The notes: generated from the sequence alone by a model not told the origin. 64,000 nucleotides of DNA from Candidatus Nitromaritima sp. SCGC AAA288-L16 (GCA_000372225.1 AQTY01000002.1:52875-116874); one strand, 5' to 3'. Shown: positions 33,661 to 42,196, counted from the stretch's first letter. A program made the numbers and translations.

Positions 33661-34623
33661 CTATACCGTTATTCGGTCTGCAAGTTTAAATAATCGTTCC
33701 GCATAATCAACTATCAAACTTCGATGAGCTATTTTATTTTTCCATGCCTCTGGGATTCCTTCCTCGCCATAATATGCACCTGCCAGCTGGCCATAAATTG
33801 CACCTGTGGTATCTGCATCATTGCCTAAGTTTACAGCCATAAGTGCGCCTTCCTCAAAGTTTTCACTTTTATAAAAAGCCCAAAGAGCAGCTTCAAGTGA
33901 TTTAACAACATAACCGGCACCTTTAATCTCTGGTGGTTCCTTTCGCTGATAGGATCCTGAGGCAATGTTTGCAATAGCTGGTGCGAGCGGTCTTTGATTC
34001 CATATCTCTAAAGTGGGCAAAGCTATTTCATTTAGGATAGTTTCTTTTGATTTACCTTTAACAGCTCCTAATATAAGAACTGCCATATACCTACAGGCAT
34101 CAGTACAATTTTTAGTTCCATGAGTTGTACGTGAACTTTCGACAGATTTTTCCATGGCAACTATTTCATCATTAGCATAGACCAAAGGAATAGGAGCTAG
34201 TCTCATCAAAGATCCATTGCCAGCATAATTTGGATCTTCTGAACCGGAATACGGATCCTTAGTTTTCTCAAATTTTCTTAAAGCATTACCGATCGTGATC
34301 CCAATATCAAAACATTTGCCATTACTACTTAGATGTCCATCGCGATACCATTTCAAATATCGCTGCATTTGATCGATCGGATCAAATTTTTCTTTTTCGA
34401 TTAAACTTTCTGCAAGGCAAAGAGCCATCGACGTATCATCTGTCCACTCTCCTGGCTCTAAGTTAAAGGGTCCTCCGCCTACTATGTCCGTGATAGGCGT
34501 AAATGTACCTGGAGATTTAAATTCTAAGGTTGTGCCTAAAGCATCTCCGACAGCCAAACCAAGCAAACTTCCCCTGTAACGAGAAATAGTTGTAATTAAT
34601 TGTGTACATGATTTGGTTTTCAT
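33661..34623 (-). CDS. ADP-ribosylglycohydrolase family protein
   Basis: 320 residues covering the whole DraG/ARH fold. Dinuclear-metal motifs are visible: GDALG near the N-terminus, GEWTDDTSMAL (about 60-70) and the C-terminal NLGNDADTTGAI, the diagnostic metal-binding signature. The family removes ADP-ribose from proteins or small molecules. The Sel1-repeat gene ends 4 bp upstream on the same strand, so the two are co-expressed. No ADP-ribosyltransferase partner is evident nearby. Confidence 0.9.
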   Translation of the reverse strand: MKTKSCTQLITTISRYRGSLLGLAVGDALGTTLEFKSPGTFTPITDIVGGGPFNLEPGEWTDDTSMALCLAESLIEKEKFDPIDQMQRYLKWYRDGHLSSNGKCFDIGITIGNALRKFEKTKDPYSGSEDPNYAGNGSLMRLAPIPLVYANDEIVAMEKSVESSRTTHGTKNCTDACRYMAVLILGAVKGKSKETILNEIALPTLEIWNQRPLAPAIANIASGSYQRKEPPEIKGAGYVVKSLEAALWAFYKSENFEEGALMAVNLGNDADTTGAIYGQLAGAYYGEEGIPEAWKNKIAHRSLIVDYAERLFKLADRITV

Positions 34624-34627
34624 AATT

Positions 34628-35758
34628 TTAATTTGAACTATTTAAACAATCTAAACTATCGTCCTGCATCGCTGCCAAGTTGACTTGTGCTTGTTCCTCT
34701 CTCTGTTCTGCTGCAAGTCTCCACCACTTGACGGCTTCTTTGTAATCTTGTGCAACTCCTAGTCCTTCGTAATACATCAATCCCAAATTGCATTGTGCTC
34801 CAGCATCTCCCTGTTCTGCTGCAAGTCGATACCACTGAACTGCTTCCGTATAATCTTGCTCAACTCCTTCTCCCTCGTGATACATCATTCCCAAAATGCA
34901 TTGTGCTCCAGCATCTCCCTGTTCAGCTGCAAGTCGAAACAACTTCTCTGCTTCATTGTAATCTTGTTCAATTTTTTCTCCTAGGGCGTACATAACTCCC
35001 AAATTGCATTGTGCTTCAGCATTTTCCTGATCTGCTGAAAGTCTCCACCACTTGACTGTTTCCTTGTAATTTTTTTCAACTCCCTGTCCTTCGTCATATA
35101 TAATTCCTAAATTAGATTGTGCTGTAGCATTACCCTGTTCTGCCGCAAGTCGAAACCACTTCTCTGCTTCCTTGTAATCTTGTTCAACTCCTAGTCCTTT
35201 GACATACATCATTCCCAAATCGCATTGTGCTCCAGCATCTCCCTCAAAAACTACTGGTTCTGCGGCAAGTCGATACCACTTAACTGCTTCCTCGTAATCT
35301 TGTTCAACTCCTAGTCCTTCGTGATACATCCCTCCCAAACTGCGTTGTGCGTCAGCATCACCCTGTTCTGCCGCAAGTCGAAACCATTTCTCTGCTTCCT
35401 TGTAATCTTGTTCAACTCCTTCCCCCTCATCATAGATAGTTCCCAAAATACATTGCGCATTAACATCTCCCTTATAACCGGCAAGTCGATACCACTTAAC
35501 TGCTTGCTTATAATCCTGTTCAACTCCTAGTCCTTCGTGATACATCTCTCCTAAACTGCGTTGTGCTTCAGCATCTCCCTGTACTGCGGCAAGTCGATAC
35601 CACTTAACTGCTTCCTTGTAATCTTGCGCAACTTCTAGTCCTTCGTGATACATCTGTGCCAACCTGAATTGTGCATTGACAACTCCCTTTTCTGCGTAAA
35701 GTCGCTGGAACTTGACTGCTTCTTTGTCCTCATCAATATTTTGTGATTCGTCGTTCAT
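34628..35758 (-). CDS. Sel1-repeat protein
   Basis: 376 residues composed almost entirely of about nine 36-residue Sel1-like repeats (pattern A..LG.MY.EG.GV.QDY.EAVKWYRLAAEQGDA). There is no signal peptide, so this is a cytoplasmic alpha-solenoid likely to be a protein-binding scaffold. The repeats are very alike at the DNA level, implying recent expansion; one carries a 4-residue insertion (EPVVFEGDA). Directly upstream of the ADP-ribosylglycohydrolase. Confidence 0.88.
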   Translation of the reverse strand: MNDESQNIDEDKEAVKFQRLYAEKGVVNAQFRLAQMYHEGLEVAQDYKEAVKWYRLAAVQGDAEAQRSLGEMYHEGLGVEQDYKQAVKWYRLAGYKGDVNAQCILGTIYDEGEGVEQDYKEAEKWFRLAAEQGDADAQRSLGGMYHEGLGVEQDYEEAVKWYRLAAEPVVFEGDAGAQCDLGMMYVKGLGVEQDYKEAEKWFRLAAEQGNATAQSNLGIIYDEGQGVEKNYKETVKWWRLSADQENAEAQCNLGVMYALGEKIEQDYNEAEKLFRLAAEQGDAGAQCILGMMYHEGEGVEQDYTEAVQWYRLAAEQGDAGAQCNLGLMYYEGLGVAQDYKEAVKWWRLAAEQREEQAQVNLAAMQDDSLDCLNSSN

Positions 35759-35882
35759 AGGAATAGATAGATGTGATTAGGAATAGATAGATGTGGTGGT
35801 CTCTTGCTGAAGAAATTATATGTAATACAAATGAAAATTAAGTTAAGGCTGGGTTAAATTATTTTAATAAGAGGGCAAGGAA

Positions 35883-36110
35883 TCAGAGATATTTATCAAT
35901 GACAAAGTCGGTCGCTTCCAAAGTTGCCCCAGTGACAAAGTCCGACAATGAAAGTTCAACTCGATTGCAAGCAAGAAGCACTCGCTTCTTATTTTCAGGA
36001 GTAATACGAACATATAAACGCTCGGATTTAAGAGAAGGATTATCCCAAGCTTTGAAGTAATCAAGGTCGGGTTCTTCGTATTGTTCCTCGTGTTCTTTGC
36101 TGTTTTCCAT
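35883..36110 (-). CDS. DUF1778/ribbon-helix-helix-like small protein
   Basis: 75 residues. After an acidic N-terminus, SERLYVRITPENKKRVLLAC followed by LSLSDFVTGATLEATDFVI matches the layout of DUF1778 antitoxins (beta strand, two helices, S-x-S-DFV). Normally paired with a GNAT toxin, but none is present. May be an orphan antitoxin or a DNA-binding regulator. Located between the Sel1 gene and a GC-rich noncoding tract. Confidence 0.55.
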   Translation of the reverse strand: MENSKEHEEQYEEPDLDYFKAWDNPSLKSERLYVRITPENKKRVLLACNRVELSLSDFVTGATLEATDFVIDKYL

Positions 36111-36740
36111 AATTTCTTTACCTATTGGTTTTATGTTTTGTGCTTCGGCATCTTAACAATATCCAAACCTCTCTACCAGATTATAGGAAAAGCGATTGTT
36201 CAAATCGCGTTCCGCTGGGTAGGCGATTGTTCTTGAGAGCAGAATCATGGGAAGGACTGCAAGTCCGTAGCGGGGTTGGGGGCCCCGCGTACAGCCCTTA
36301 ACCCCTTCGTTGAATGGCCTCCGGCTCAATATTACTTCCTTATATGGGTTGTGGGTAGAAGCCAGGGGGAGCGATAGCGATTCTGGGGGGCGGTCGGGGG
36401 GAAGGGGTGCAAATGATCCTGCTCGGATGCAGTTGCTTTGCGCTTTAACTTGAGTGAGGCTATAGCCGAGCGGAATGACTTTAAATGCTTTGAGATAGCA
36501 AGCGCAGTGCCAGAGCAGAGCGATGGCATGAGCTTGCTTTCCTTTGCCTTGATGCAAGCGCAATGACATAGCATAGCTATGGCATGAGCTTGCGTATAAT
36601 ATAACGTGCGAGCCATGAGCGTAGCGATGCGAGCCGTGGGTGGCGAAGGTGATGGCAATGGTTCATCGCCATCGCCGTAGCAGTGCAGGGTATCGGCGAA
36701 GCTAAGACATGAGATTTAAAATGCTTTTTTTTTTGTACCC
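36111..36740. other. GC-rich noncoding tract with REP-like palindromes
   Basis: Base composition jumps well above the neighbours. The long frames on the minus strand lack start sites and family features. The tract contains many short palindromes, including two 40-bp imperfect inverted repeats (36498-36537 and 36554-36593). It looks like a repetitive intergenic element rather than genes. Confidence 0.55.
36498..36593. repeat. Two REP-like 40-bp imperfect palindromes
   Basis: 36498-36537 and 36554-36593 are both 40 bp, start GCAAGCGCA and end TGGCATGAGCTTGC. They share the outer arms while the centre differs. Each can fold into a long stem (GCAAGC.../...GCTTGC). Spacing is 56 bp. Confidence 0.65.
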
Positions 36741-36741
36741 C

Positions 36742-36779
36742 CCTCGCAAAAAAAAAGAGCGCTCCAGAAGATGGAACGC
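36742..36779 (-). terminator. Intrinsic terminator (minus strand)
   Basis: On the minus strand GCGTTCCA-TCTTC-TGGAGCGC is followed by a run of nine T. A strong hairpin, but no minus-strand gene is evident directly upstream of it, so its transcript is unknown. Confidence 0.6.
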
Positions 36780-37001
36780 CCGCGTGTACTCCATATATTT
36801 TTGCGATCTTGCTACTAACCACCCCTACCCTAGTTGTCATGTGTTGTGGAAAACTGCCATTATTTGCCGTCAAGTGGCCCATTTTTGGCTCCAAAAAATC
36901 CTACAAATATCTCCCCATTAATAATGTAGTATGCCCAACATACACTCACCATTCGAGATGGTTTTGAAAACGAACAGTCATCTTTGCTAAAGGAGGGGTC
37001 G

Positions 37002-37589
37002 ATGTTACAAAAATTCAAGATTACATCCTACGCATTCATCGTTGTGTTTATGACAGTACAAGTATTTACAATACCCGCTTCCGGTATTCACAGACCCGGC
37101 CACGTTCCCCCAAAGCCGCATATTGATCCGAAAACGATGCCCAAGAAAGAAGGAGACCGGAAGATGGCGGTTGAGCCGGCGAAGGAGAGTGAAATAACCG
37201 AACAACAAAAAACGAGGCGTTTGGACGAATGGCGACGCGAGCGATCGCTGCGAGCAAGAAACTGCTCTTTGGCGATCAGGGAATACAGATTGAACTTGGG
37301 ACAAGTGATAAGGGACATAGCTATAAGCAACAATCAAATCGAGAGGAACCGTCTGGATAACACTACAATAGAACCATACGCAGGGTGCGGAGATAGGCGC
37401 AATCTATTCCCACACGGTGGTGCCGCGACGACAGGTGCACATCCGTGTTGCGTAACCCTGAGCTATAAAATTGAGGTGAACCTCCCGGAGCTTGAAGGAT
37501 GTAGATATGTTGAGTCGCCCTCGGGTCACATGTGTCTTACTTGCGAAGACTTGGGCCTTGGGCTCCCAGATACGAGATGTATGGATTAA
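37002..37589 (+). CDS. Hypothetical exported cysteine-rich protein
   Basis: 195 residues from ATG 37002, chosen because AAAGGAGGGG precedes it. A signal peptide (YAFIVVFMTVQVFTIPASG) is followed by a Pro/Lys linker, a basic helical stretch (EITEQQKTRRLDEWRRERSL) and a C-terminal domain with about eight cysteines (YAGCGDRR, HPCCVTL, GCRYVESP, MCLTCEDLG, TRCMD) that probably form disulphides. No family recognised. Confidence 0.6.
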   Translation: MLQKFKITSYAFIVVFMTVQVFTIPASGIHRPGHVPPKPHIDPKTMPKKEGDRKMAVEPAKESEITEQQKTRRLDEWRRERSLRARNCSLAIREYRLNLGQVIRDIAISNNQIERNRLDNTTIEPYAGCGDRRNLFPHGGAATTGAHPCCVTLSYKIEVNLPELEGCRYVESPSGHMCLTCEDLGLGLPDTRCMD

Positions 37590-37631
37590 TTGAAGGCAGT
37601 GGCCCATTAGTGGCCCTTTTACAAAAAGAAA

Positions 37632-37810
37632 GGAGCTACCATTTCTGGTAACTCCTTGTTTTAAATGGTGGGCCGTCTCGGGATCGAACCGAGGACCTAC
37701 TGATTAAGAGTCAGTTGCTTTACTTATTAACCTTTATTTTAATTAGACTTGCGGAGACGCTCGTTGCGTATTGTGTCAATAAGTGCCAAGAAGAGTCTAT
37801 CAGATTGGCA
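37632..37810 (-). repeat. Repeat copy 7: module joined to tRNA-Lys(CTT) 3' half
   Basis: On the minus strand the module (about 37810-37727, slightly diverged) joins AAGTAAAGCAACTGACTCTT..., the D-arm remnant, anticodon arm (CTT) and T-arm of tRNA-Lys, to CCA at 37666. A tRNA-type terminator (AGGAGTTACC / GGTAGCTCCT plus T tract, 37659-37632) follows. The same module at a different tRNA shows that the module belongs to the mobile element, not to tRNA-Pro. Confidence 0.85.
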
Positions 37811-37827
37811 CAAATTTGACCCAGAAA

Positions 37828-38021
37828 CTATAATGGATTAGTTGATTCAGTAGTGCTTCCAGAAATTTGATCTGTTCTCATCATCTCATCTGCTCTATCG
37901 CTTTTGTATCTGAACCTTCTGAAATTTTAGCTTTCGACCCACTGGAATAGTAAAGTGGTGCTGCGACCACCATAGTTATAATGCTAGCTATTATCAATGC
38001 AATCCAAGAATCCTTATTTAC
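37828..38021 (-). pseudogene. Degenerate copy of the repeat-tailed small membrane protein
   Basis: Reads VNKDSWIALIIASIITMVVA then APLYYSSGSKAKISEGSDTK, very close to the protein at 15973-16272. The start codon is changed to GTA. The frame breaks at a duplicated GATGA, after which RTDQISGSTTEST resumes in another frame, with a single tail repeat. Its 3' end lies about 18 bp from the module of repeat copy 7. A dead or decaying paralogue. Confidence 0.7.
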
Positions 38022-38039
38022 AATTGGTTCTCCTCAAAC

Positions 38040-38837
38040 TTAATTAAAAACACGGTTAAAAAATCGCCGCATTTCGGACCACGATCTTTCGTCTGCCTGT
38101 TTATTGTATTCGAGGTTAGGGATATTAAATTTTTTGCTAAACTCATCTGCTTGTTTGTTCGTGAAGCTGTGTTTGATTCCTGTTAAGCTCAAGTAAGAAA
38201 AATCTACATTTCCTGCCACCATTTCTTTGGAGAATGAACCCACAGATTCTGGTTTCAAAAAAGAGTCCTCGGAACCGTTGATAACCAAAATGGAAGCCTT
38301 AATATTGCCTTTGATGATCGGGGGTTCCAATGGCAAAGAACTGTGGAAAGCGACTACTCCATCCAAGTCAGCCCCACTTCTTGCTACACGAATGGACACT
38401 GCACCGCCAAAACAGAACCCAATGGCTCCAATCCTAGTTGAGTCGACTGTCTCATGAGCCTGTAAAATTTCTTTTGCTTTGTTGAACCGAGACTGAGATG
38501 TCTCCCAATCTTGGAAGGCAGCATTCATTAATTCCCCTGCTTTTTTTGGATGATCGGCTGTTTTCCCGTTACCATACATATCAACCGCCAAAGCCGTGTA
38601 CCCATCTTCAGCTAGCATACGTGCTCGTTCCCGTGCATGCAGATTGTGTCCCCACCATTCATGAACAACCAAAATCCCCGGACGTTTTCCTTGCATCGTA
38701 TCGTCATATGCGAGATAGCCTTTTAATTTTGTTCCGTTATGTTCGTACTCGATCTCATGAGCACGAATATCAGCTTGAGCTAAGGCCGTTAAACATAAAG
38801 AATAAAAAATAACCAATGTAAATAGAACGTTTTTCAT
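38040..38837 (-). CDS. Exported dienelactone hydrolase family protein
   Basis: 265 residues with a signal peptide (LFTLVIFYSLCLTALAQA). Alpha/beta hydrolase of the DLH type: nucleophile Cys in GAIGFCFGGA (near 142), Asp in NGSEDSFL, His in TGIKHSFTN; VVHEWWGHN carries the oxyanion strand. Related enzymes cleave dienelactones or other small esters; export suggests a periplasmic esterase. It stands alone on the minus strand with AAGGAGAA before the ATG. Confidence 0.85.
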   Translation of the reverse strand: MKNVLFTLVIFYSLCLTALAQADIRAHEIEYEHNGTKLKGYLAYDDTMQGKRPGILVVHEWWGHNLHARERARMLAEDGYTALAVDMYGNGKTADHPKKAGELMNAAFQDWETSQSRFNKAKEILQAHETVDSTRIGAIGFCFGGAVSIRVARSGADLDGVVAFHSSLPLEPPIIKGNIKASILVINGSEDSFLKPESVGSFSKEMVAGNVDFSYLSLTGIKHSFTNKQADEFSKKFNIPNLEYNKQADERSWSEMRRFFNRVFN

Positions 38838-38945
38838 TGCGTTCTCCTTTATATTTATATTAAAAGGGTAAGAACAAATTACTTCATTCAGAGCTGAGAA
38901 AAAAGAAGCATGTCATAATCTACTCCCCCTTGACGAGCTTATAGT

Positions 38946-40502
38946 TTACGGTTTCCATCGATTTTTTTCGATCAGTCCTTTAAATCCGGGGGTGGACTTT
39001 GAAACGGGATTCAGCCAGGCACCAACATGTTTTCTTTCCCATACATTCCCACTCTCATCTCCGGGAGGAAGAAATTTATATCGGTACAATTCGATTTTTA
39101 TGCTCCCGGGTGGCTGATTCGGAAACGGGTTGTTCGCTAGAAGGCTCAAAGCACCCGCATCATTATGAAGAAGTTTCCATATTAAATGGAAAATCCAAGG
39201 CTGTTGTTGTGGAACACTCATGGCAGCGAACCAGATTTGCCAGTCAAGCCGGTAGTGGTAAGGCGAAATTATCGGAAGCCCTCTGTCTGTGCCCCCTGGC
39301 TTGGCTTTAAACTCGTAAGGCCTCCAGTCAGTATTGGTATCAACCGATTCATCGGTAGTTCCTTCTATAATTAGTTCGTGTCTTTTCTTACCAACTGTCC
39401 CAAATAGGCCATAAGTATTGACCAAGCGCAACCTATCGAATGAAGTATTCATTATCTGGCGCGGAGACAACATGTTCTGAACTACGGGGATGCTTAACAG
39501 CAACACCAAGATCGCTACTGCGTAGGACATTCGAGTGGGCCAAAGCCTAGGCTTTGAGTTTTGCTCGGCTTGCTCAGCTTTCCGTGTAATGAATCGCGGT
39601 AGAACGTGACGAAGAAAGCTGTCATCGAAACAAGCAACCGTGGCTGCAAGAGTCAGACAGTTGATGAAAGACAAGTTGCCGCTAAAGATGAGAAAAATTT
39701 GAAAAAATACCAGCAACAATCCCGCCACGTGACGTGCAGGCCGAGGGCCAAAAACAAAAAATGGAGCGATCAACTCTGTAAAATGGTTCCACATAACCTC
39801 GAATTTATGAAACCAGACCGGCATGAAATGAAACCATGGGCTTAAGGGATTAGGTAGGGGCTGGGTTTCGTAGTGATACACCATGCAGGTTAAGTCCAAC
39901 CAACAATCATCGCTTCGGATTTTAATCATTCCAGCTCCAATATAAATACGGAAGACCAGCCACCGCAATAGCCAGAAAACCGGAGCAGGAGGAGGTGACC
40001 GCGGAAAAGGCCGCGGATCTATAAGCGGACAAATAAAAACCCCTAGAAAACCCGTTTCGAGAAGCTGACTCTCCCAGCCAAATCCATACCAAGTCTGGCC
40101 GATATTAACGAAGGACATGTACAGAAACCAGAGGACAAGAAGTATTGGAGCATTTGCAAACCCGATTAAAACCAAAAAAGACAGCATGACTCCGATCCAA
40201 GAACATATAACCAGCATACTTTCTGACAGATGAAACCAGAACAGCGTTGGTATTTTGAGGAAAGCGCTGAAAGTTGTTTCATATCTTAGCCCCAAGATAT
40301 CCAGAAAATTTTTTGCCGGAAGCAATCCGTTTTCACCAATTAGAGGTAAACCTTGATTCACGAGGATTAGAAACCCAACGAAATACATCCCCCCTAAAAA
40401 TCTTAAAAAGACGAAACGGGTGAGCCAGTATTTGGACGGAGCAGTCGAACCGAAACCCAAGAAGCTTAATCTTTCTAGCATCGTATTTTCCATCAGAGAC
40501 AC
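38946..40502 (-). CDS. Lipase maturation factor (LMF)-like membrane protein
   Basis: 518 residues with multiple membrane spans across the first ~350 (RFVFLRFLGGMYFVGFLILV onward). The C-terminal soluble domain starts near RLVNTYGLFGTVGKKRHELI and continues DTNTDWRPYEFKAKPG...YHYRLDWQIWFAAM, the signature of the LMF family. In animals LMF1 helps fold lipases; bacterial roles are undefined. It is divergently placed against a DCC thiol-oxidoreductase-like gene, a pairing seen in other bacteria. Start may be at the internal MENTM or MLERL. Confidence 0.8.
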   Translation of the reverse strand: MSLMENTMLERLSFLGFGSTAPSKYWLTRFVFLRFLGGMYFVGFLILVNQGLPLIGENGLLPAKNFLDILGLRYETTFSAFLKIPTLFWFHLSESMLVICSWIGVMLSFLVLIGFANAPILLVLWFLYMSFVNIGQTWYGFGWESQLLETGFLGVFICPLIDPRPFPRSPPPAPVFWLLRWLVFRIYIGAGMIKIRSDDCWLDLTCMVYHYETQPLPNPLSPWFHFMPVWFHKFEVMWNHFTELIAPFFVFGPRPARHVAGLLLVFFQIFLIFSGNLSFINCLTLAATVACFDDSFLRHVLPRFITRKAEQAEQNSKPRLWPTRMSYAVAILVLLLSIPVVQNMLSPRQIMNTSFDRLRLVNTYGLFGTVGKKRHELIIEGTTDESVDTNTDWRPYEFKAKPGGTDRGLPIISPYHYRLDWQIWFAAMSVPQQQPWIFHLIWKLLHNDAGALSLLANNPFPNQPPGSIKIELYRYKFLPPGDESGNVWERKHVGAWLNPVSKSTPGFKGLIEKNRWKP

Positions 40503-40582
40503 TGTGTATAAATTCGTTGAGGGTCTTTATAAAAATTTCTTTTTAGTCCAACTTAACGCCTAAAATAGTATATCCTCGAAGT

Positions 40583-40951
40583 ATGAAACCTATACTTATA
40601 TATGATGGAAACTGCGGGTTCTGCCTCTATTGGATCGATATCTGGGGGAAAAAAACCAAAGACCGCGTCGAATATGCCCCGTATCAGTCTGTCAGCGATC
40701 AATTTCCTCAAGTGTCTTTAGATCAATTTAAACGATCAGTTCAATTGGTTAAGCCCGATGGAGAAATTACAGAAGGTGCAAAAGCTGTTTTCGAAATACT
40801 AGCATACAACCCAAGTTTGACATGGCTTTTGAAAACTTACCAAAATTTTCCACTCTTCGCTAAAGTAGCCGAAGGAATTTATTATTTTGTTGCTAAGAAT
40901 CGAAGCACCCTATCTTCAGTTTTGAGAATGAAAAGTAAAGATAAGTTATAA
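40583..40951 (+). CDS. DCC-family (DUF393) thiol-disulphide oxidoreductase-like protein
   Basis: 122 residues. The family motif D-x-x-C-x-x-C appears as YDGNCGFC (about 8-15). The remainder (KPDGEITEGAKAVFEILAY) matches the DUF393 core. Such proteins are predicted thioredoxin-like redox enzymes and often accompany LMF or DoxX-type membrane proteins, as here with the divergent LMF gene 80 bp away. Confidence 0.85.
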   Translation: MKPILIYDGNCGFCLYWIDIWGKKTKDRVEYAPYQSVSDQFPQVSLDQFKRSVQLVKPDGEITEGAKAVFEILAYNPSLTWLLKTYQNFPLFAKVAEGIYYFVAKNRSTLSSVLRMKSKDKL

Positions 40952-41013
40952 TCATGGCATGAAAACCAAACCACGCCATACCAAACGCTAGCCCCAGTGC
41001 TAGCCACAACAAA

Positions 41014-41044
41014 AAATGAGCTACGGCCTAAACCATAACCCATT
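41014..41044 (-). terminator. Terminator of tRNA-Pro
   Basis: Hairpin AATGGGTTATGG / CCGTAGCTCATT followed by a T tract on the minus strand just after the tRNA. This is the parent of the hairpins carried along in repeat copies 1, 2 and 6. Confidence 0.75.
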
Positions 41045-41052
41045 GTTTTAAA

Positions 41053-41130
<78 letters not shown>

Positions 41131-41143
41131 ATATTTTTCTGAC

Positions 41144-41977
41144 CTAATGCATCATCTTGGCCATTTTCTGTCTTTGTTCTGCTGTTAATAAGTTAAGCAA
41201 CTGTATTTTTGCATCAATCATTGCCATGATTTTATTAGTTTTCGAAGCTACAATTTTTGCTCCTGCAGCACGAATTTTTGCTTCATCAACTTTTCCGGAA
41301 TGGACCTGGAGATCCAGTTCCACGTGCGCGATTTGATGATCAGCCATGGCTTGAATTATTTTTTTCTTGAAATCTGCATCGAGCTCTTTCATCGTCTGTA
41401 TCTGCGCATCAGTCAAACCCAATTTGTTTTTATAATGCATAACGTGTTTAAAAGGACTCTGGCCATGTCCTCCGTGCGAACCTTTTTTGTGGCCATAAGA
41501 TTTTCCATGCCCACCCTTGTAGGTATGGGAACTTTTCCCATGACCAGATTTTCCGTGGGAATATGATTTTGATTTGCTGCCTTCGGATTTCTTGTGACCG
41601 TATGATTTTCCATGCCCACCCTTGTAGGTATGGGAACTTTTCCCATGACCCGGTTTTCCGTGTGAATATGATTTTGATTTGCTGCCCTCAGATTTCTTGT
41701 GGCTATCACTACCAGAAATATGGCCAGAATAGCTCTTCGAACCATGTGTGTACGATTTACTCTTACTGCCTTCATGTTTTTGATTATTAACTCCGTATCC
41801 AATGGCTCCTTTTTTCCCTTGATCCTCTTCATAGCTAAAACTTCCCGTACTGCCAGTCCCCTTCATGATTTCCGTTGCTGTCGAACCTAGGTCCGCTATA
41901 GCTAAATTTGTATAAATCAAAGCACAAAGAAAAGAAAAAATAGTTATCGTCACTAATCTCGATATAAGCCTTAACAT
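41144..41977 (-). CDS. Exported His-rich Spy/CpxP-like protein
   Basis: 277 residues. A signal peptide (TIFSFLCALIYTNLAIA) leads to a long Ser/His/Lys/Gly-rich region (about 60-175) with two near-identical 36-residue repeats (KKSEGSKSKSYSHG... GHGKSSHTYKGGHGKSYGH). The C-terminal helical domain (about 185-277) has two LTxxQ-like motifs (GLTDAQIQTM, LTAEQRQKM) typical of Spy/CpxP periplasmic chaperones and metal sensors. The His tract suggests metal binding. Encoded 13 bp upstream of tRNA-Pro on the same strand. Confidence 0.75.
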   Translation of the reverse strand: MLRLISRLVTITIFSFLCALIYTNLAIADLGSTATEIMKGTGSTGSFSYEEDQGKKGAIGYGVNNQKHEGSKSKSYTHGSKSYSGHISGSDSHKKSEGSKSKSYSHGKPGHGKSSHTYKGGHGKSYGHKKSEGSKSKSYSHGKSGHGKSSHTYKGGHGKSYGHKKGSHGGHGQSPFKHVMHYKNKLGLTDAQIQTMKELDADFKKKIIQAMADHQIAHVELDLQVHSGKVDEAKIRAAGAKIVASKTNKIMAMIDAKIQLLNLLTAEQRQKMAKMMH

Positions 41978-42028
41978 GAATTTCTCCTGACTTTATTAAA
42001 TATAACTTCTATTGTTTTAAAACAGATA

Positions 42029-42105
42029 TGGCGCGCCTGGCAGGATTCGAACCTGCGACCTACGGATTCGAAGTCCGGTATTCTATCCAGCTGAACTACA
42101 GGCGC
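42029..42105 (-). tRNA. tRNA-Arg(TCG)
   Basis: Complete cloverleaf with acceptor GCGCCTG / CAGGCGC, anticodon arm CGGACTTCGAAGTCCG (anticodon TCG) and encoded CCA. Confidence 0.95.
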
Positions 42106-42119
42106 ATTATTCAAAAATT

Positions 42120-42196
42120 TGGGGCGAGCGACGGGACTTGAACCCGCGACCACTGGAGCCACAATCCAGTGCTCTACCAACTGAGCTACGCCCGCC
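42120..42196 (-). tRNA. tRNA-His(GTG)
   Basis: Complete cloverleaf, anticodon arm CTGGATTGTGGCTCCAG (anticodon GTG). The 5' end GGCGGGCG supplies the extra G typical of tRNA-His; CCA is encoded. 14 bp from tRNA-Arg, probably one transcript. Confidence 0.95.

Noticed and set aside
36153..36921. Overlapping frames on both strands in the GC-rich tract
   Set aside because: Open only because of high G+C and few stops; no start signals or protein family, and the DNA is palindromic repeat.
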